A DNA stretch of 53,795 nt from a virus, in the IMG/VR virus record IMGVR_UViG_3300025093_000026, positions 1-53,795 of that record; one strand, 5' to 3'. This document shows positions 41,827 through 51,014 of the stretch, piece by piece; position 1 is the stretch's first letter; each line of letters begins with the position of its first letter. Below the pieces are notes generated by a model. The model was given only the letters and a program-made list of their open reading frames with translations, did no database searches and was not told the origin of the DNA. The position numbers and the translations under genes were made by a program.

Positions 41827-43035
41827 ATGTCAAATTTGCTTACTGACGCACTAATTGATGCCGAAGCGCTGCGGGAAACCGCTTTGAAAAACGCAGAGGC
41901 TATTTTACTTGAAAAATTTTCTGATCAAATTAAGGATGCTGTTGAAACAATACTAACTGAGGCGCCTGAAGACGAAGAGCTGCCTATGGATGATGAAGCT
42001 GCAGCAGAAGAAATGGATGTCGAGGAAGAAGTTCCTGAGATGCCTTTGGCAAGCGCTGAAGGTGTAGAAATGTGTCCTTGCCCAGATAACGAAAAAGAAG
42101 AAATTATCGATTTCGACCAGCTTGAAGCCGAGCTTGATAAGATGGAAGCTTCCGAAGAAGATATGGAAACTTCCGAAGAAGCAGCAGAGGATATGCCTCT
42201 GGAAGAAGAATTGCTCGATATAAATGAAGAAGAATTAGAAGAGATGGCATATGCCCATTCGGAAGAAGTTGATCTTGAAGAAGAGCTACTAGAAGAGCTA
42301 GCTGACATGTTGAACGAAGAAGATGATCCGATGGGGAAAGATGCAGAAGCTCAAGAGGCCGCAGAAGAGGCTGCCGAGAAAGGTGGTGAAAGTTCTGATC
42401 TTGAGGCCACATCACAGCCGGGCGTACAGAAAGAAAACTTAAGCACTGACGATGATCAATTGTTAGAAGATTTAATTGAAGCCTTGAAGGTAGATATTGA
42501 CCCACTAAAGACAGAAAAATCTGGTTGGATGAATACACCACAAGGCACATTCCAATTGGCAGAAGAAGAGCTTCTAGCGATGCTAGAAGATTCAGAAGTT
42601 CGCGAACAACGCGATGAAATGAAGAAAGCTCTTAAAAGGCTAGAAGAAACAACAGATAAGTTAAAGAAAGAAAAGAAAGAATTACTTTCAATAACGTCTA
42701 GAATGAAGAAACAAATTAAAGAAAGCAATTTAACAAATTCCAAATTGCTTTACACAAACAAGGTATTGATGAGCGACTCCCTAAATGAGCGGCAGAAATT
42801 TAAAATTGCCGAAGCTCTATCAAATGCCGAAACTGTTGAAGAAGCAAAGACAATTTATGAGACTCTTCAAAGCGCAACGGGCAGCACAGTTGAAAAAAAG
42901 AAGCCAGAATCGTTGAGCGAAGCGGTTAACAAAACTACTTCAACATTAATTCTTTCTCATCGCAAACGCGACAAGGAAGAAAAAACTCAAAATAGTTCAT
43001 CAGAAAGATGGAAGATTTTGGCTGGCTTAAAATAA
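41827..43035 (+). CDS. Prohead scaffold, T4 gp22-like
   Basis: This 402-residue protein directly precedes the major capsid gene. Its first half is extremely acidic (long Glu/Asp stretches with many LEE and MEE sites). The second half is a charged coiled coil (about 245-300) and ends in a basic tail with RWKILAGLK. This is the usual layout of a T4-type assembly core protein, destroyed by the prohead protease to make room for DNA. The abundance of L-x-E sites fits this. Identification is by position, composition and protease context, not by a conserved motif. Confidence 0.85.
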   Translation: MSNLLTDALIDAEALRETALKNAEAILLEKFSDQIKDAVETILTEAPEDEELPMDDEAAAEEMDVEEEVPEMPLASAEGVEMCPCPDNEKEEIIDFDQLEAELDKMEASEEDMETSEEAAEDMPLEEELLDINEEELEEMAYAHSEEVDLEEELLEELADMLNEEDDPMGKDAEAQEAAEEAAEKGGESSDLEATSQPGVQKENLSTDDDQLLEDLIEALKVDIDPLKTEKSGWMNTPQGTFQLAEEELLAMLEDSEVREQRDEMKKALKRLEETTDKLKKEKKELLSITSRMKKQIKESNLTNSKLLYTNKVLMSDSLNERQKFKIAEALSNAETVEEAKTIYETLQSATGSTVEKKKPESLSEAVNKTTSTLILSHRKRDKEEKTQNSSSERWKILAGLK

Positions 43036-43060
43036 CAACAAACAATAAGGAGATATAAAA

Positions 43061-44818
43061 ATGTCAGTTTTAGAGAAATTAACAGAAGGAATCGTAGATC
43101 GTTCCCTCGCAAAGGAAGGTGCTGCCCTAGTTGAAAAGTGGGAGCGTACCGGTCTTCTTGAGGGTCTCGATACCGATCACACAAAGAATGGTATGGCTCG
43201 CTTGCTTGAGAATCAGGCAGCCCAGCTTCTTAAAGAGGCATCCTCAATGGCAGGTGGCGACGTTCAGGGTTTCGCATCTGTTGCATTCCCCCTCGTCCGC
43301 AGAGTCTTCGGCGGCCTAATTGCAAACGATCTTGTTTCAGTTCAGCCAATGAGCCTCCCCTCCGGTCTCATTTTCTTTATGGATTTTGAGTACAATGATA
43401 CCCGCTTTGGCCTCACAGAAGGTGAGTCAGTTTACGGTGGTGGCGTTGTTGGTTCAGAGCTAACTGGTGGTGTTACAGACCTCACTGAGAATGGTGGTGG
43501 TTTCTACAACCTCCAGAATGGCTACTCATCAGCTACTGGTTCTGAAACACAGTCACTTACCGCTTCCGCAACACAGGCTGCTTGGGCACCTGTTACTGCT
43601 TCAATTGCTGGTACTGCCGCTAACTGGACAGCAGCTCAGTTGTCTTCAGTTTCATACGACGTTGATCTTCTTAACAGTGATCTTCACGTCATTCAGGTTA
43701 CAGCTTCTGTACCTGGCGGAACTAGTGATGCTAATGGCCCCCTTAACCGTCTAGACTTGATTGACATTCACCCTGCAATCACAGGCGCCGACTTTGCAGG
43801 AGCTACATTGGTTCGTCGACTTACTCGCATTGTAAGTGTTGGTGGAGTTGAGAGATTGGTTATGACCCTTCAGACATCTGCATCCGACTCATTCAACGAA
43901 AATGCAAGTGGTTCTTTCGCTCTAGAGTACCCTGTTGCTGATCTATACAGCGATGCAGACGCTCTCGGCGCAGTTGTCGGTGATGTGTTCCCTCTAGAAG
44001 GCGCTAGCGATGTAGGTGGCGATTTTGATGGAGATAACAGAGGTATTATCCCGGAGATTAACATCAAGGTTGACTCAATCGCAGTCACAGCACAGACCAA
44101 GAAGCTCAAGGCAAAGTGGACCCCCGAACTCGGTCAGGACCTCAATGCTTACCACAACCTTGACGCAGAGGTTGAGCTTACTCAGATCCTCTCAGAGCAG
44201 ATCGCTCTTGAGATTGACCGTGAGATCGTCAACGACCTCATCCAGGGCGCTACAGCCGGTACTTACTACTGGTCACGCTCCCCAGGTCTCTTCGTTAACC
44301 GTACAACCGGCGCAGAGGTTGGTGCTGACACATCAGCTCCTGACTTCACCGGTACAGTTAGCGAGTGGTACGAGACTCTAGTTGAGACAATCAATGACGT
44401 TTCCGCTCAGATCCACAGAAAGACTCTCCGTGGTGGTGCTAACTTCCTAGTTACTTCACCTGAGATGGCTAACATCCTTGAGTTCACTTCTGGTTTCCGC
44501 GCTAGCATCACCGCTGATGCAGATCGTGGTACAGTTGGTGCAGTCAACGTTGGCTCAATTTCTAAGAAGTTTGATGTCTGGGTTGATCCTTACTTCCCCC
44601 GTAACCTAGTTCTTGTTGGTCGTAAGGGCGGCAGCTTCCTTGAGAGTGGCTTTGTATACGCTCCGTATGTGCCTCTCCAGGTTACCCCGACAATCTTCGG
44701 TACTGAGGATTTCGTCCCACGTAAGGGCGTAATGACTCGTTACGCGAAGAAGATGGTCCGTCCAGATATGTACGGTCTTGTCATTTGTCGCGGACTTCTT
44801 GGTGAGTCTGGCGCTTAA
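43061..44818 (+). CDS. Major capsid protein, T4 gp23-like
   Basis: This 585-residue protein has the gp23 pattern: a helical propeptide (about 1-59) ending L57-K-E59 before Ala60, then FPLVRRVFGGLIANDLVSVQPM-like sequence, matching the T4 segment around VRRAIPNLIAFDICGVQPM. Cleavage after Glu59 would leave a mature subunit of about 526 residues, near the T4 mature size. The codons are C-ending and GC-richer than in most of the window, as expected for the most abundant protein. A strong ribosome-binding site (AAGGAGATATAAAA) precedes it and a terminator follows. Confidence 0.96.
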   Translation: MSVLEKLTEGIVDRSLAKEGAALVEKWERTGLLEGLDTDHTKNGMARLLENQAAQLLKEASSMAGGDVQGFASVAFPLVRRVFGGLIANDLVSVQPMSLPSGLIFFMDFEYNDTRFGLTEGESVYGGGVVGSELTGGVTDLTENGGGFYNLQNGYSSATGSETQSLTASATQAAWAPVTASIAGTAANWTAAQLSSVSYDVDLLNSDLHVIQVTASVPGGTSDANGPLNRLDLIDIHPAITGADFAGATLVRRLTRIVSVGGVERLVMTLQTSASDSFNENASGSFALEYPVADLYSDADALGAVVGDVFPLEGASDVGGDFDGDNRGIIPEINIKVDSIAVTAQTKKLKAKWTPELGQDLNAYHNLDAEVELTQILSEQIALEIDREIVNDLIQGATAGTYYWSRSPGLFVNRTTGAEVGADTSAPDFTGTVSEWYETLVETINDVSAQIHRKTLRGGANFLVTSPEMANILEFTSGFRASITADADRGTVGAVNVGSISKKFDVWVDPYFPRNLVLVGRKGGSFLESGFVYAPYVPLQVTPTIFGTEDFVPRKGVMTRYAKKMVRPDMYGLVICRGLLGESGA

Positions 44819-44842
44819 TAACAATTAGCGTAGCTTAATGTG

Positions 44843-44875
44843 CCCCGCCTTGGGAATCCTTGGCGGGGTTTTTTT
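44843..44875 (+). terminator. Rho-independent terminator after major capsid gene
   Basis: CCCCGCC (44843-44849) pairs with GGCGGGG (44862-44868), followed directly by seven Ts (44869-44875). This is a textbook intrinsic terminator 25 bases after the capsid stop. Confidence 0.95.
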
Positions 44876-44907
44876 ATATCCAAATTGAGATTTTTGCTTA
44901 ATATTTG

Positions 44908-44917
44908 ACTATTTATT
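44908..44917 (+). promoter_or_regulatory. ACTATTTATT box upstream of PAPEP-repeat gene
   Basis: ACTATTTATT lies just after the capsid terminator and 30 bases before the next ATG, a position where a new promoter is needed. Confidence 0.4.
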
Positions 44918-44937
44918 AAGTAATAAGGAGATCTATC

Positions 44938-45225
44938 ATGGGTAGAAAGAAGAAAAGACTTAGATTATTAGCAAGACAGGCAGCTGCAGCTCCTGCACCA
45001 GCTCCTGCACCAGAGCCTGTTGTTGAGGTAACTCCTGCACCAGAGCCTGTTGTTGAGGTAGCACCCGCCCCAGAGCCCGAGCCTGTCGTCGAAACAGCTC
45101 CAGAGTGTGCTCTTGAGCACGAGCATACTGAGGATTGTTCTTCTGAAGAACAGGAGATGCCTAAAAAAGATAGATACTCAAAGCGTGGCTCAAAGAAATC
45201 AACAAAAAGAGCTAAAAAAGATTGA
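44938..45225 (+). CDS. Small protein with PAPEPVVEV repeats
   Basis: This 95-residue protein has three parts: a basic start MGRKKKRLRLLARQ; a low-complexity Pro/Ala/Glu/Val region with PAPEPVVEV repeats (about 18-56); and a short segment with Cys and His (CALEHEHTEDC), followed by a Lys/Arg-rich tail. Two basic ends joined by an extended acidic linker suggest a tether between nucleic acid or capsid surfaces. I recall no function. It lies between the capsid terminator and the neck genes. Confidence 0.75.
   Translation: MGRKKKRLRLLARQAAAAPAPAPAPEPVVEVTPAPEPVVEVAPAPEPEPVVETAPECALEHEHTEDCSSEEQEMPKKDRYSKRGSKKSTKRAKKD
45001..45060 (+). repeat. Tandem 30-bp repeat
   Basis: Two 30-base units (45001-45030 and 45031-45060) differ by a single base and encode ten residues each of the PAPEPVVEV type. 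A third, degenerate unit follows. Confidence 0.9.
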
Positions 45226-45239
45226 TACTCTAGTCGCAG

Positions 45240-45249
45240 ACTATTTATA
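45240..45249 (+). promoter_or_regulatory. ACTATTTATA box upstream of neck gene
   Basis: ACTATTTATA occurs 34 bases before the ATG of the neck protein gene, in the short gap after the PAPEP-repeat gene. Confidence 0.35.
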
Positions 45250-45273
45250 TAGTAAGTCGCGGAGATCAAATGA

Positions 45274-46542
45274 ATGGCATTACCAGTTTTAACACCTGTA
45301 TCGGAAACGCCGGCTACGATTTTGCCGGAAACAGGATCACTATCGATAGCAAGTGATTCCGCTAGCTATCCATATGGAGTATATGTATCCAATACAGATT
45401 TTATTTCTGGCGCCCTAGACCAAGTTAACTATACATATAGAAAACTTGGCGGTGATGTTCTAGATATTGAGCTAACTGAAAAGAATGTTTACGCTGCATA
45501 TGAAGAAGCAGTATTAGAATATTCATATTTAGTCAACATTCATCAAGCAAAAAATACTCTAGGTTCTGCCCTCGGCGCCACAACAGGTACATTTGATCAT
45601 GATGGAGAACATAAATCAGATTCTCCAATGGCTAGTATGCCAAATGTTGCCCTCAACTATCCTAAGTTTGAGTTTGGTTATGTTAAGCAGATTAGCGATA
45701 AGACAGCAACTGAAGTAGGTATTGGAGGCACAGATCCAATTTATTCTGGTTCTTTCAATACAGTACCAGGAAAGCAAGATTACGATTTACAAACCATACT
45801 TTCTGCGTCGGCAACTAATTCCAGCTCATCTTTCTATAATAAAATAGGTAATAAGAGAGTTACGATTCGTCGTGTGTTTTATAAGACACCACATTCAATG
45901 TGGCGCTTCTATGGCTATTATGGCGGAATTAATGCTATTGGTAACCTTTCAACATATGGTATGTATGCTGACGACTCGACATATGAAGTCATTCCTCCGT
46001 GGCAAAATAAACTTCAGGCTATGGCTTATGAAGACGCAATTTATACAAGAAATTCTCATTATTCTTATGAGATTAAAAATAATAATATTCGAATCTTTCC
46101 AAGACCCGGCACCTATACTCAGAGAAAGTTCTGGGTTGAGTTTACAGTAAAGTCAGATCCTTGGGAAGAGGCAGGTTCTACTGAGACTGGCACAGATGGT
46201 GTCAACAATATGAATACATTGCCGTTTGCGAATATTCCATATGAAAATATTAATTCTATTGGCAAACAATGGATCCGTCGTTTTGCTCTAGCATTAATTA
46301 AAGAAATGCTTGGACAGGTGCGTGGTAAATTTGCTACAATTCCGATTCCGGGAGATAATGTAACTTTAAATCACTCTGAGTTATTAAATCAAGCAAAAGA
46401 AGAAAAAGAAAAACTAAGAGAAGAGCTTAAGACTGTATTGGACGAGATGACTTACAGCAAGATTGAGCAGACTCAGGCAGAAATGGTCAAGGCAGCAAAT
46501 GAAATTTTAATGACAATACCTTATGGTGTATACGTGGGGTAG
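45274..46542 (+). CDS. Neck or head-completion protein, T4 gp13-like
   Basis: This 422-residue protein follows the capsid gene and precedes tail genes. It contains FISGALDQVNYTYRKLGGDV, an LTEKNVYAAYEEAVLEYSY helix, IRRVFYKTPHSMWRFYG, and a long C-terminal helix with EEKEKLREELKTVLDEM. I recall this arrangement from the gp13-type neck proteins of marine T4-like phages. It would seal the portal after packaging and help join the tail. The exact T4 counterpart is less certain than the role. Confidence 0.72.
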   Translation: MALPVLTPVSETPATILPETGSLSIASDSASYPYGVYVSNTDFISGALDQVNYTYRKLGGDVLDIELTEKNVYAAYEEAVLEYSYLVNIHQAKNTLGSALGATTGTFDHDGEHKSDSPMASMPNVALNYPKFEFGYVKQISDKTATEVGIGGTDPIYSGSFNTVPGKQDYDLQTILSASATNSSSSFYNKIGNKRVTIRRVFYKTPHSMWRFYGYYGGINAIGNLSTYGMYADDSTYEVIPPWQNKLQAMAYEDAIYTRNSHYSYEIKNNNIRIFPRPGTYTQRKFWVEFTVKSDPWEEAGSTETGTDGVNNMNTLPFANIPYENINSIGKQWIRRFALALIKEMLGQVRGKFATIPIPGDNVTLNHSELLNQAKEEKEKLREELKTVLDEMTYSKIEQTQAEMVKAANEILMTIPYGVYVG

Positions 46543-46546
46543 TATT

Positions 46547-47044
46547 ATGGCTAATGATGAAAATAAATGGTCACAGCCAGCGTCTCCTCCTCCACCTCTG
46601 TTTTTAAATCAAAAAGAGCGAGACTTAGTTAAGCAGGTCAATGATGAATTAATCGAAAGAGTTATTGGCCAAACAATTGTATATTATCCAATTGATGTTG
46701 AAAATAGTGACTTCCATCCTTTATATGGGGAAGCAATAGAAAAAACTTTTTTGCCACCAATTAGAGTTATGGCTTTGATAGAATGGGGCAATTTACCAAC
46801 AGAAACAACTCAAGTTTATGGTGTAGATAAGACAGGTAATTTAACTGCTCATTTCCACCATAGAAGACTCACAGATGATCAAGATATTTATGTTCGAGAA
46901 GGTGATTTTATTTTATACGGCGGTATCTTTTATGAAATAGTAAATGTTGACTTTCCAAAACAAATCTTTGGACAAGTTGATCACCAAATGGAAGTTTCTG
47001 CGAAATGTTTAAGAGCACGCAAGGGGTTATTCGATGCCACATGA
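46547..47044 (+). CDS. Neck or head-closure protein
   Basis: The chosen start is ATG 46547 (165 residues) after GTGGGGTAGTATT; an in-frame ATG at 46523 lies inside the upstream gene and is less likely. The protein has a Pro-rich N-terminus (PASPPPPLFL), then VIGQTIVYYPID, and a beta-rich C-terminal half with REGDFILYGGIFYEIVNVDF. The position between the gp13-like and gp15-like genes matches T4 gp14, the neck protein. It overlaps the next gene by 11 bases. Confidence 0.7.
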   Translation: MANDENKWSQPASPPPPLFLNQKERDLVKQVNDELIERVIGQTIVYYPIDVENSDFHPLYGEAIEKTFLPPIRVMALIEWGNLPTETTQVYGVDKTGNLTAHFHHRRLTDDQDIYVREGDFILYGGIFYEIVNVDFPKQIFGQVDHQMEVSAKCLRARKGLFDAT

Positions 47045-47921
47045 TAAAGATAAGCCAGATTATTCTTTTACTGATGTAGAGGATACAAGTATTATTAATG
47101 AACAAATAATACCGCCATCTACATTCGAAAATATCGACTTTGCTGTTTTTGAATTTTTTGATAATAATCTAAATATCTCCGCAACAACCAATGAGGGATT
47201 TAAGAAGGTTCCACTGTTTTGGGTTACACCAGAAAGATCTTATGCAAGAAAGTTTAGAGATCTACGCGACAACAATGGAATGGTTATCTATCCTCTGATA
47301 ACAGTTGAAAGGCAGGGCATAAACAAAGATAGGTCAAAGAGAGGCAAATACTATGCAGCTCTAGACCGTGTAAGAAGTATGAGCCAGGGTCAGCTAACTA
47401 TTTCGCGAAGAATAAATCAAGATGAAACAAACAAATTTGCAACAGCTGATGCTTATAGGAAAAGCAACCTTACTCCGCCTGATCCAAACCAAAAACGAAA
47501 AAATAAAAAAGTTGTCTATGAGACGATAACGGTTCCATATCCGATATATGTCGATATGTCTTACGAGATAACGCTATTCGCAGAGTATCAACAGCAAATG
47601 AATGAAATGGTCAATGCTATTGTGGATGGTACGAATCCAAGCAACTATTTTGTTATGGAAAGAAATAGCCACGTCTATGAAGCATTTGTCGATCCAAACT
47701 TCTCTGTTGACAATAACATCAGCGCCCTGCAAGAAAACCAAAGATTGTATAAAACAAAAATAACAACAAAGGTCTTCGCGTATACAATAGGGTCAGATAA
47801 AAACGAGAACTTGCCTAAGATAATTAAGAGACAAAACGCTGTTGAAGTTAAAATTGGAAGAGAAAGAGTTATCTTTGATTCTAAGAATCCTTTTGACGAT
47901 GATGGTTTTTACAGAGATTAA
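47034..47921 (+). CDS. Tail terminator / sheath stabiliser, T4 gp15-like
   Basis: This 295-residue protein contains VPLFWVTPERSYARKF, PLITVERQGINKD, and YVDMSYEITLFAEYQQQMNE followed by SNYFVMERNSHVYEA. T4 gp15 has a similar central pattern (a parallel MIYELSIFTRY-x-DDM segment before a positioned helix). It would cap the tail and join it to the neck. It overlaps the upstream gene by 11 bases and is followed by a 71-base gap before the sheath gene. Confidence 0.75.
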   Translation: MPHDKDKPDYSFTDVEDTSIINEQIIPPSTFENIDFAVFEFFDNNLNISATTNEGFKKVPLFWVTPERSYARKFRDLRDNNGMVIYPLITVERQGINKDRSKRGKYYAALDRVRSMSQGQLTISRRINQDETNKFATADAYRKSNLTPPDPNQKRKNKKVVYETITVPYPIYVDMSYEITLFAEYQQQMNEMVNAIVDGTNPSNYFVMERNSHVYEAFVDPNFSVDNNISALQENQRLYKTKITTKVFAYTIGSDKNENLPKIIKRQNAVEVKIGRERVIFDSKNPFDDDGFYRD

Positions 47922-47941
47922 TTCTTTTCGAAAATTTCTTT

Positions 47942-47951
47942 ACTATTTACT
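47942..47951 (+). promoter_or_regulatory. ACTATTTACT box upstream of sheath gene
   Basis: ACTATTTACT occurs 51 bases before the sheath ATG, in the gap between the tail terminator and sheath genes. It differs by one base from the recurring ACTATTTATT. Confidence 0.35.
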
Positions 47952-47992
47952 TTATAGCAATCTACTACTACAAATTCATAGGAGATTAATAA

Positions 47993-50962
47993 ATGCCCGC
48001 AGATAAGTTTCGTTTTATTTCACCCGGTGTGTTTCTCACCGAGGTCGACCAATCACAAATTCCAAATAATGATTTGGGACAGCGTGGTCCACTAGTTATT
48101 GGACGCGCAAAAAAAGGACCAGCATTTCAACCATCACGTGTTACATCATTTGATGAGTTCACGCAATTGTTCGGTACACCAGTTCCTGGAGCAGGAGCCG
48201 GTAAAGATGCTTGGAGAAATCCTGCGAGATCAACTCCTATGTATGGCACATATGCAGCTGAGGCTTACTTAGCAAATAATCAGCCAGTAACATATATGCG
48301 CCTCTTGGGTGCCCAGCATCCTAGTGTCACTGGCGATGATGCTGGCTCAAATGGCTGGAAAGTTCCTGCAATGAATACTGCATCCGGCGGAGGCGCCTAT
48401 GGCTTGTTTATATTCCCTACAGCCTCCGGAGCTGATATTACAGTAACCGGTACTTTAGCAGCCATCTGGTATGCAAATGAAGATGTCAAGATTACGCTAT
48501 CTGGCCATCCTGCTGACGGAGCCTCCGCAGCTACAGGATCTGTTGATACAAACGCAGCGCTGCTAAAGGGCATCGGAACCAAGAAAGACTTTATTGTTAA
48601 AATTGATAATAATGGCACCGTTGAAACAAAAGCTTTCAACTTTACCAGAAATGATGTAAATTACATTAGAAACGTTTTCAACACAGATCCTACAAGATTG
48701 AATACAAATCTGTATCCTTCTAACTCTCCAATGCTGAAAGAATACGTGCTAGGTCAAACATTCGAGACAGCTGTTTCAAAACTTAGCAGTGATGGGGGAT
48801 ATCTTGGTATGATGTTGGAGTTAGCTACAGCAGATGGTACTACGGCATCAGGTGGAAATTTTGCTGGCTTAGCTGACGACGATGGTGGGCCTCAAACGGC
48901 AAAAACTGGATGGTTTTTCTCACAAGATATCGGAGAGTCAGGCAGCTTTAATCCTTTGACGAGCACAACAAATCTATTTAAGATTCATGCTCTTCAGGGT
49001 ACAGGCGAACAAACACAAGCAGAAATCAAGATTTCTATTAGAGATCTGCGTTTCCCTTCTGCGGTAGAACAAGCTTCAAATCCTTATCCGACTTTCACAC
49101 TAGAAGTTAGAAAACTTAGTGACACTGATCGCTCCAAAGTTGTTTATGAAACTTTCACTGGATTGAATCTAAATCCTGCTTCTACTAAATACATTGGTGC
49201 TGTTATTGGTGATAAGTACACAGAGTATAACGCTGTGACACTAAGAACAGAAGAGAGAGGTGATTATGATAACAAATCTAAATTTATTAGAGTTGAAGTA
49301 TCACCAGAAGTTTCTGATGGCACTGCATTACCTTCATTGATGCCGTTTGGTGTTGTTGGGCCTCCCAAGTTTAATACATTTGAAATTACTCGCCGCGGCA
49401 CACCCGTCGACGGCGCGGAGATAATCACTGGCTCAATTGATGGCTCAAATGTATTTGTTAAGCCAAATAATATGCCAAATCAGACTAACAATGCTAATTA
49501 CACAGCCAGCAATACTACTGTGGTAATGAACTTGGGTATGGGCTTGACTTCATCAATTGCAGTACTGCATTGTGAGTTCCCATCAATTCCCTTGATCGCA
49601 AGTGCATCGGATTCAACAACTGCCAATTCTCAGACAAATGCTTATTTTGGTACTGATCTGCAGTCAAGCGTTGGTGGCAAGTTAACTGCTACTGACATTG
49701 TTGATTTAAATCGTATCCTACCAACTGGATTAGATGAAACCAGCGCCCTCACAGATTATCAGTACGTGTTTACATTAGATAATGTACGCAATAGTTCTGG
49801 CGATGGCACTGGAAATTGGTCTTATGCGTCTGGCTCTAGAAATGTAGGATCTCTTACGACACGAAGCTGGACAGCTGCCAGTGGCGCTGCAAACCTAGTC
49901 AATGTTCAGGGAATTAGCAAATTCACAACCGTTCTTTACGGAGGGTTTGATGGATTAGATATTAGAGAGTTAAATCCGTTTAGAAATACTCTTCTTGGAG
50001 GTACGAACGTCGATAGTGCTAAATATACCGACGCCAGCGAAACACAAAACTACGCTGTACATTCAATTCAGCGCGCCCTCAACACTGTTAAGGATCCAGA
50101 GTATGTTGACTTTAACTTAGCTGCAATGCCTGGCATTACAAATGAGGCACTTACTGATGAGCTAGTTGATCTTTGTGAAGAAAGAGCAGATGCTCTTGCT
50201 GTTATTGATATTCAAGACGACTATCAGCCTCGTCATGAGGGATCCTCGAATAGTTACCCAGAAATGCCAGATGTTGATGCTGCATTAACTACCTGGAGAA
50301 CCCGCGACTTAAATTCAAGCTACGGAGCTGCATTCTTCCCTTGGGTACAGTCAAGAGATGCCAGATCAGGACAGCTTATTTGGCTTCCTCCTTCTGTTCC
50401 AGCATTGGGAACAATCGGCTCAAGCGCTGCAAGAAGTGAACTTTGGTTTGCCCCGGCAGGATTTAACCGAGGCGGCCTTACAAATGGCGCTGCAGGACTA
50501 TCTATTGTTAACGTTCGCAAGAAGCTTACTTCAAAAGATCGCGATCGCCTATACGATAGCAGAATTAACCCGATTGCTTCCTTCCCATCAGAAGGTATTG
50601 TAATCTTTGGTCAGAAGACACTGCAGGTAGAAGCTTCAGCGCTTGACAGAATTAATGTCAGAAGACTTCTTATTCACCTTAAGAAGAAGATTTCTATCAT
50701 TGCAAACAATATCTTGTTTGACCAGAACATTCCAGCTACCTGGGCTAGATTTAGAGGTCAAGTTGATCCGTTCCTTAACGATGTCAAGACTCGTTTTGGT
50801 CTTACGGATTACAAAGTTGTTCTCGACGAGAAGACAACTACTCCAGATCTAATTGATAGAAACATCTTGTATGCTAAGATTTACTTGAAGCCTGCAAGAG
50901 CAATTGAGTTTATTGCACTGGACTTTTTCATTACGTCCACAGGTGCTTCTTTCGAAGATTAA
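47993..50962 (+). CDS. Tail sheath protein, T4 gp18-like
   Basis: This 989-residue protein has the sheath N-terminus (FISPGVFLTEVDQSQ, then GPLVIGRAKKGPA and SFDEFTQLFG). Its C-terminal core includes SSYGAAFFPWVQ, WLPPSVPALG, LYDSRINPIASFP, GIVIFGQKTLQ, and INVRRLLIHLKKKI. It is longer than T4 gp18 (659), with extra material in the middle (about 120-600), probably surface-exposed domains. Contraction of the sheath drives the tube through the envelope. A strong AGGAGATTAATAA site precedes the start. Confidence 0.96.
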   Translation: MPADKFRFISPGVFLTEVDQSQIPNNDLGQRGPLVIGRAKKGPAFQPSRVTSFDEFTQLFGTPVPGAGAGKDAWRNPARSTPMYGTYAAEAYLANNQPVTYMRLLGAQHPSVTGDDAGSNGWKVPAMNTASGGGAYGLFIFPTASGADITVTGTLAAIWYANEDVKITLSGHPADGASAATGSVDTNAALLKGIGTKKDFIVKIDNNGTVETKAFNFTRNDVNYIRNVFNTDPTRLNTNLYPSNSPMLKEYVLGQTFETAVSKLSSDGGYLGMMLELATADGTTASGGNFAGLADDDGGPQTAKTGWFFSQDIGESGSFNPLTSTTNLFKIHALQGTGEQTQAEIKISIRDLRFPSAVEQASNPYPTFTLEVRKLSDTDRSKVVYETFTGLNLNPASTKYIGAVIGDKYTEYNAVTLRTEERGDYDNKSKFIRVEVSPEVSDGTALPSLMPFGVVGPPKFNTFEITRRGTPVDGAEIITGSIDGSNVFVKPNNMPNQTNNANYTASNTTVVMNLGMGLTSSIAVLHCEFPSIPLIASASDSTTANSQTNAYFGTDLQSSVGGKLTATDIVDLNRILPTGLDETSALTDYQYVFTLDNVRNSSGDGTGNWSYASGSRNVGSLTTRSWTAASGAANLVNVQGISKFTTVLYGGFDGLDIRELNPFRNTLLGGTNVDSAKYTDASETQNYAVHSIQRALNTVKDPEYVDFNLAAMPGITNEALTDELVDLCEERADALAVIDIQDDYQPRHEGSSNSYPEMPDVDAALTTWRTRDLNSSYGAAFFPWVQSRDARSGQLIWLPPSVPALGTIGSSAARSELWFAPAGFNRGGLTNGAAGLSIVNVRKKLTSKDRDRLYDSRINPIASFPSEGIVIFGQKTLQVEASALDRINVRRLLIHLKKKISIIANNILFDQNIPATWARFRGQVDPFLNDVKTRFGLTDYKVVLDEKTTTPDLIDRNILYAKIYLKPARAIEFIALDFFITSTGASFED

Positions 50963-50973
50963 TTTAACAAATA

Positions 50974-50983
50974 ACTATATATT
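50974..50983 (+). promoter_or_regulatory. ACTATATATT box upstream of tube gene
   Basis: ACTATATATT lies 41 bases before the tail tube ATG and is one base different from the recurring ACTATTTATT. Confidence 0.3.
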
Positions 50984-51014
50984 AGTATAAACTACTACAG
51001 GAGACTAACTAAAA

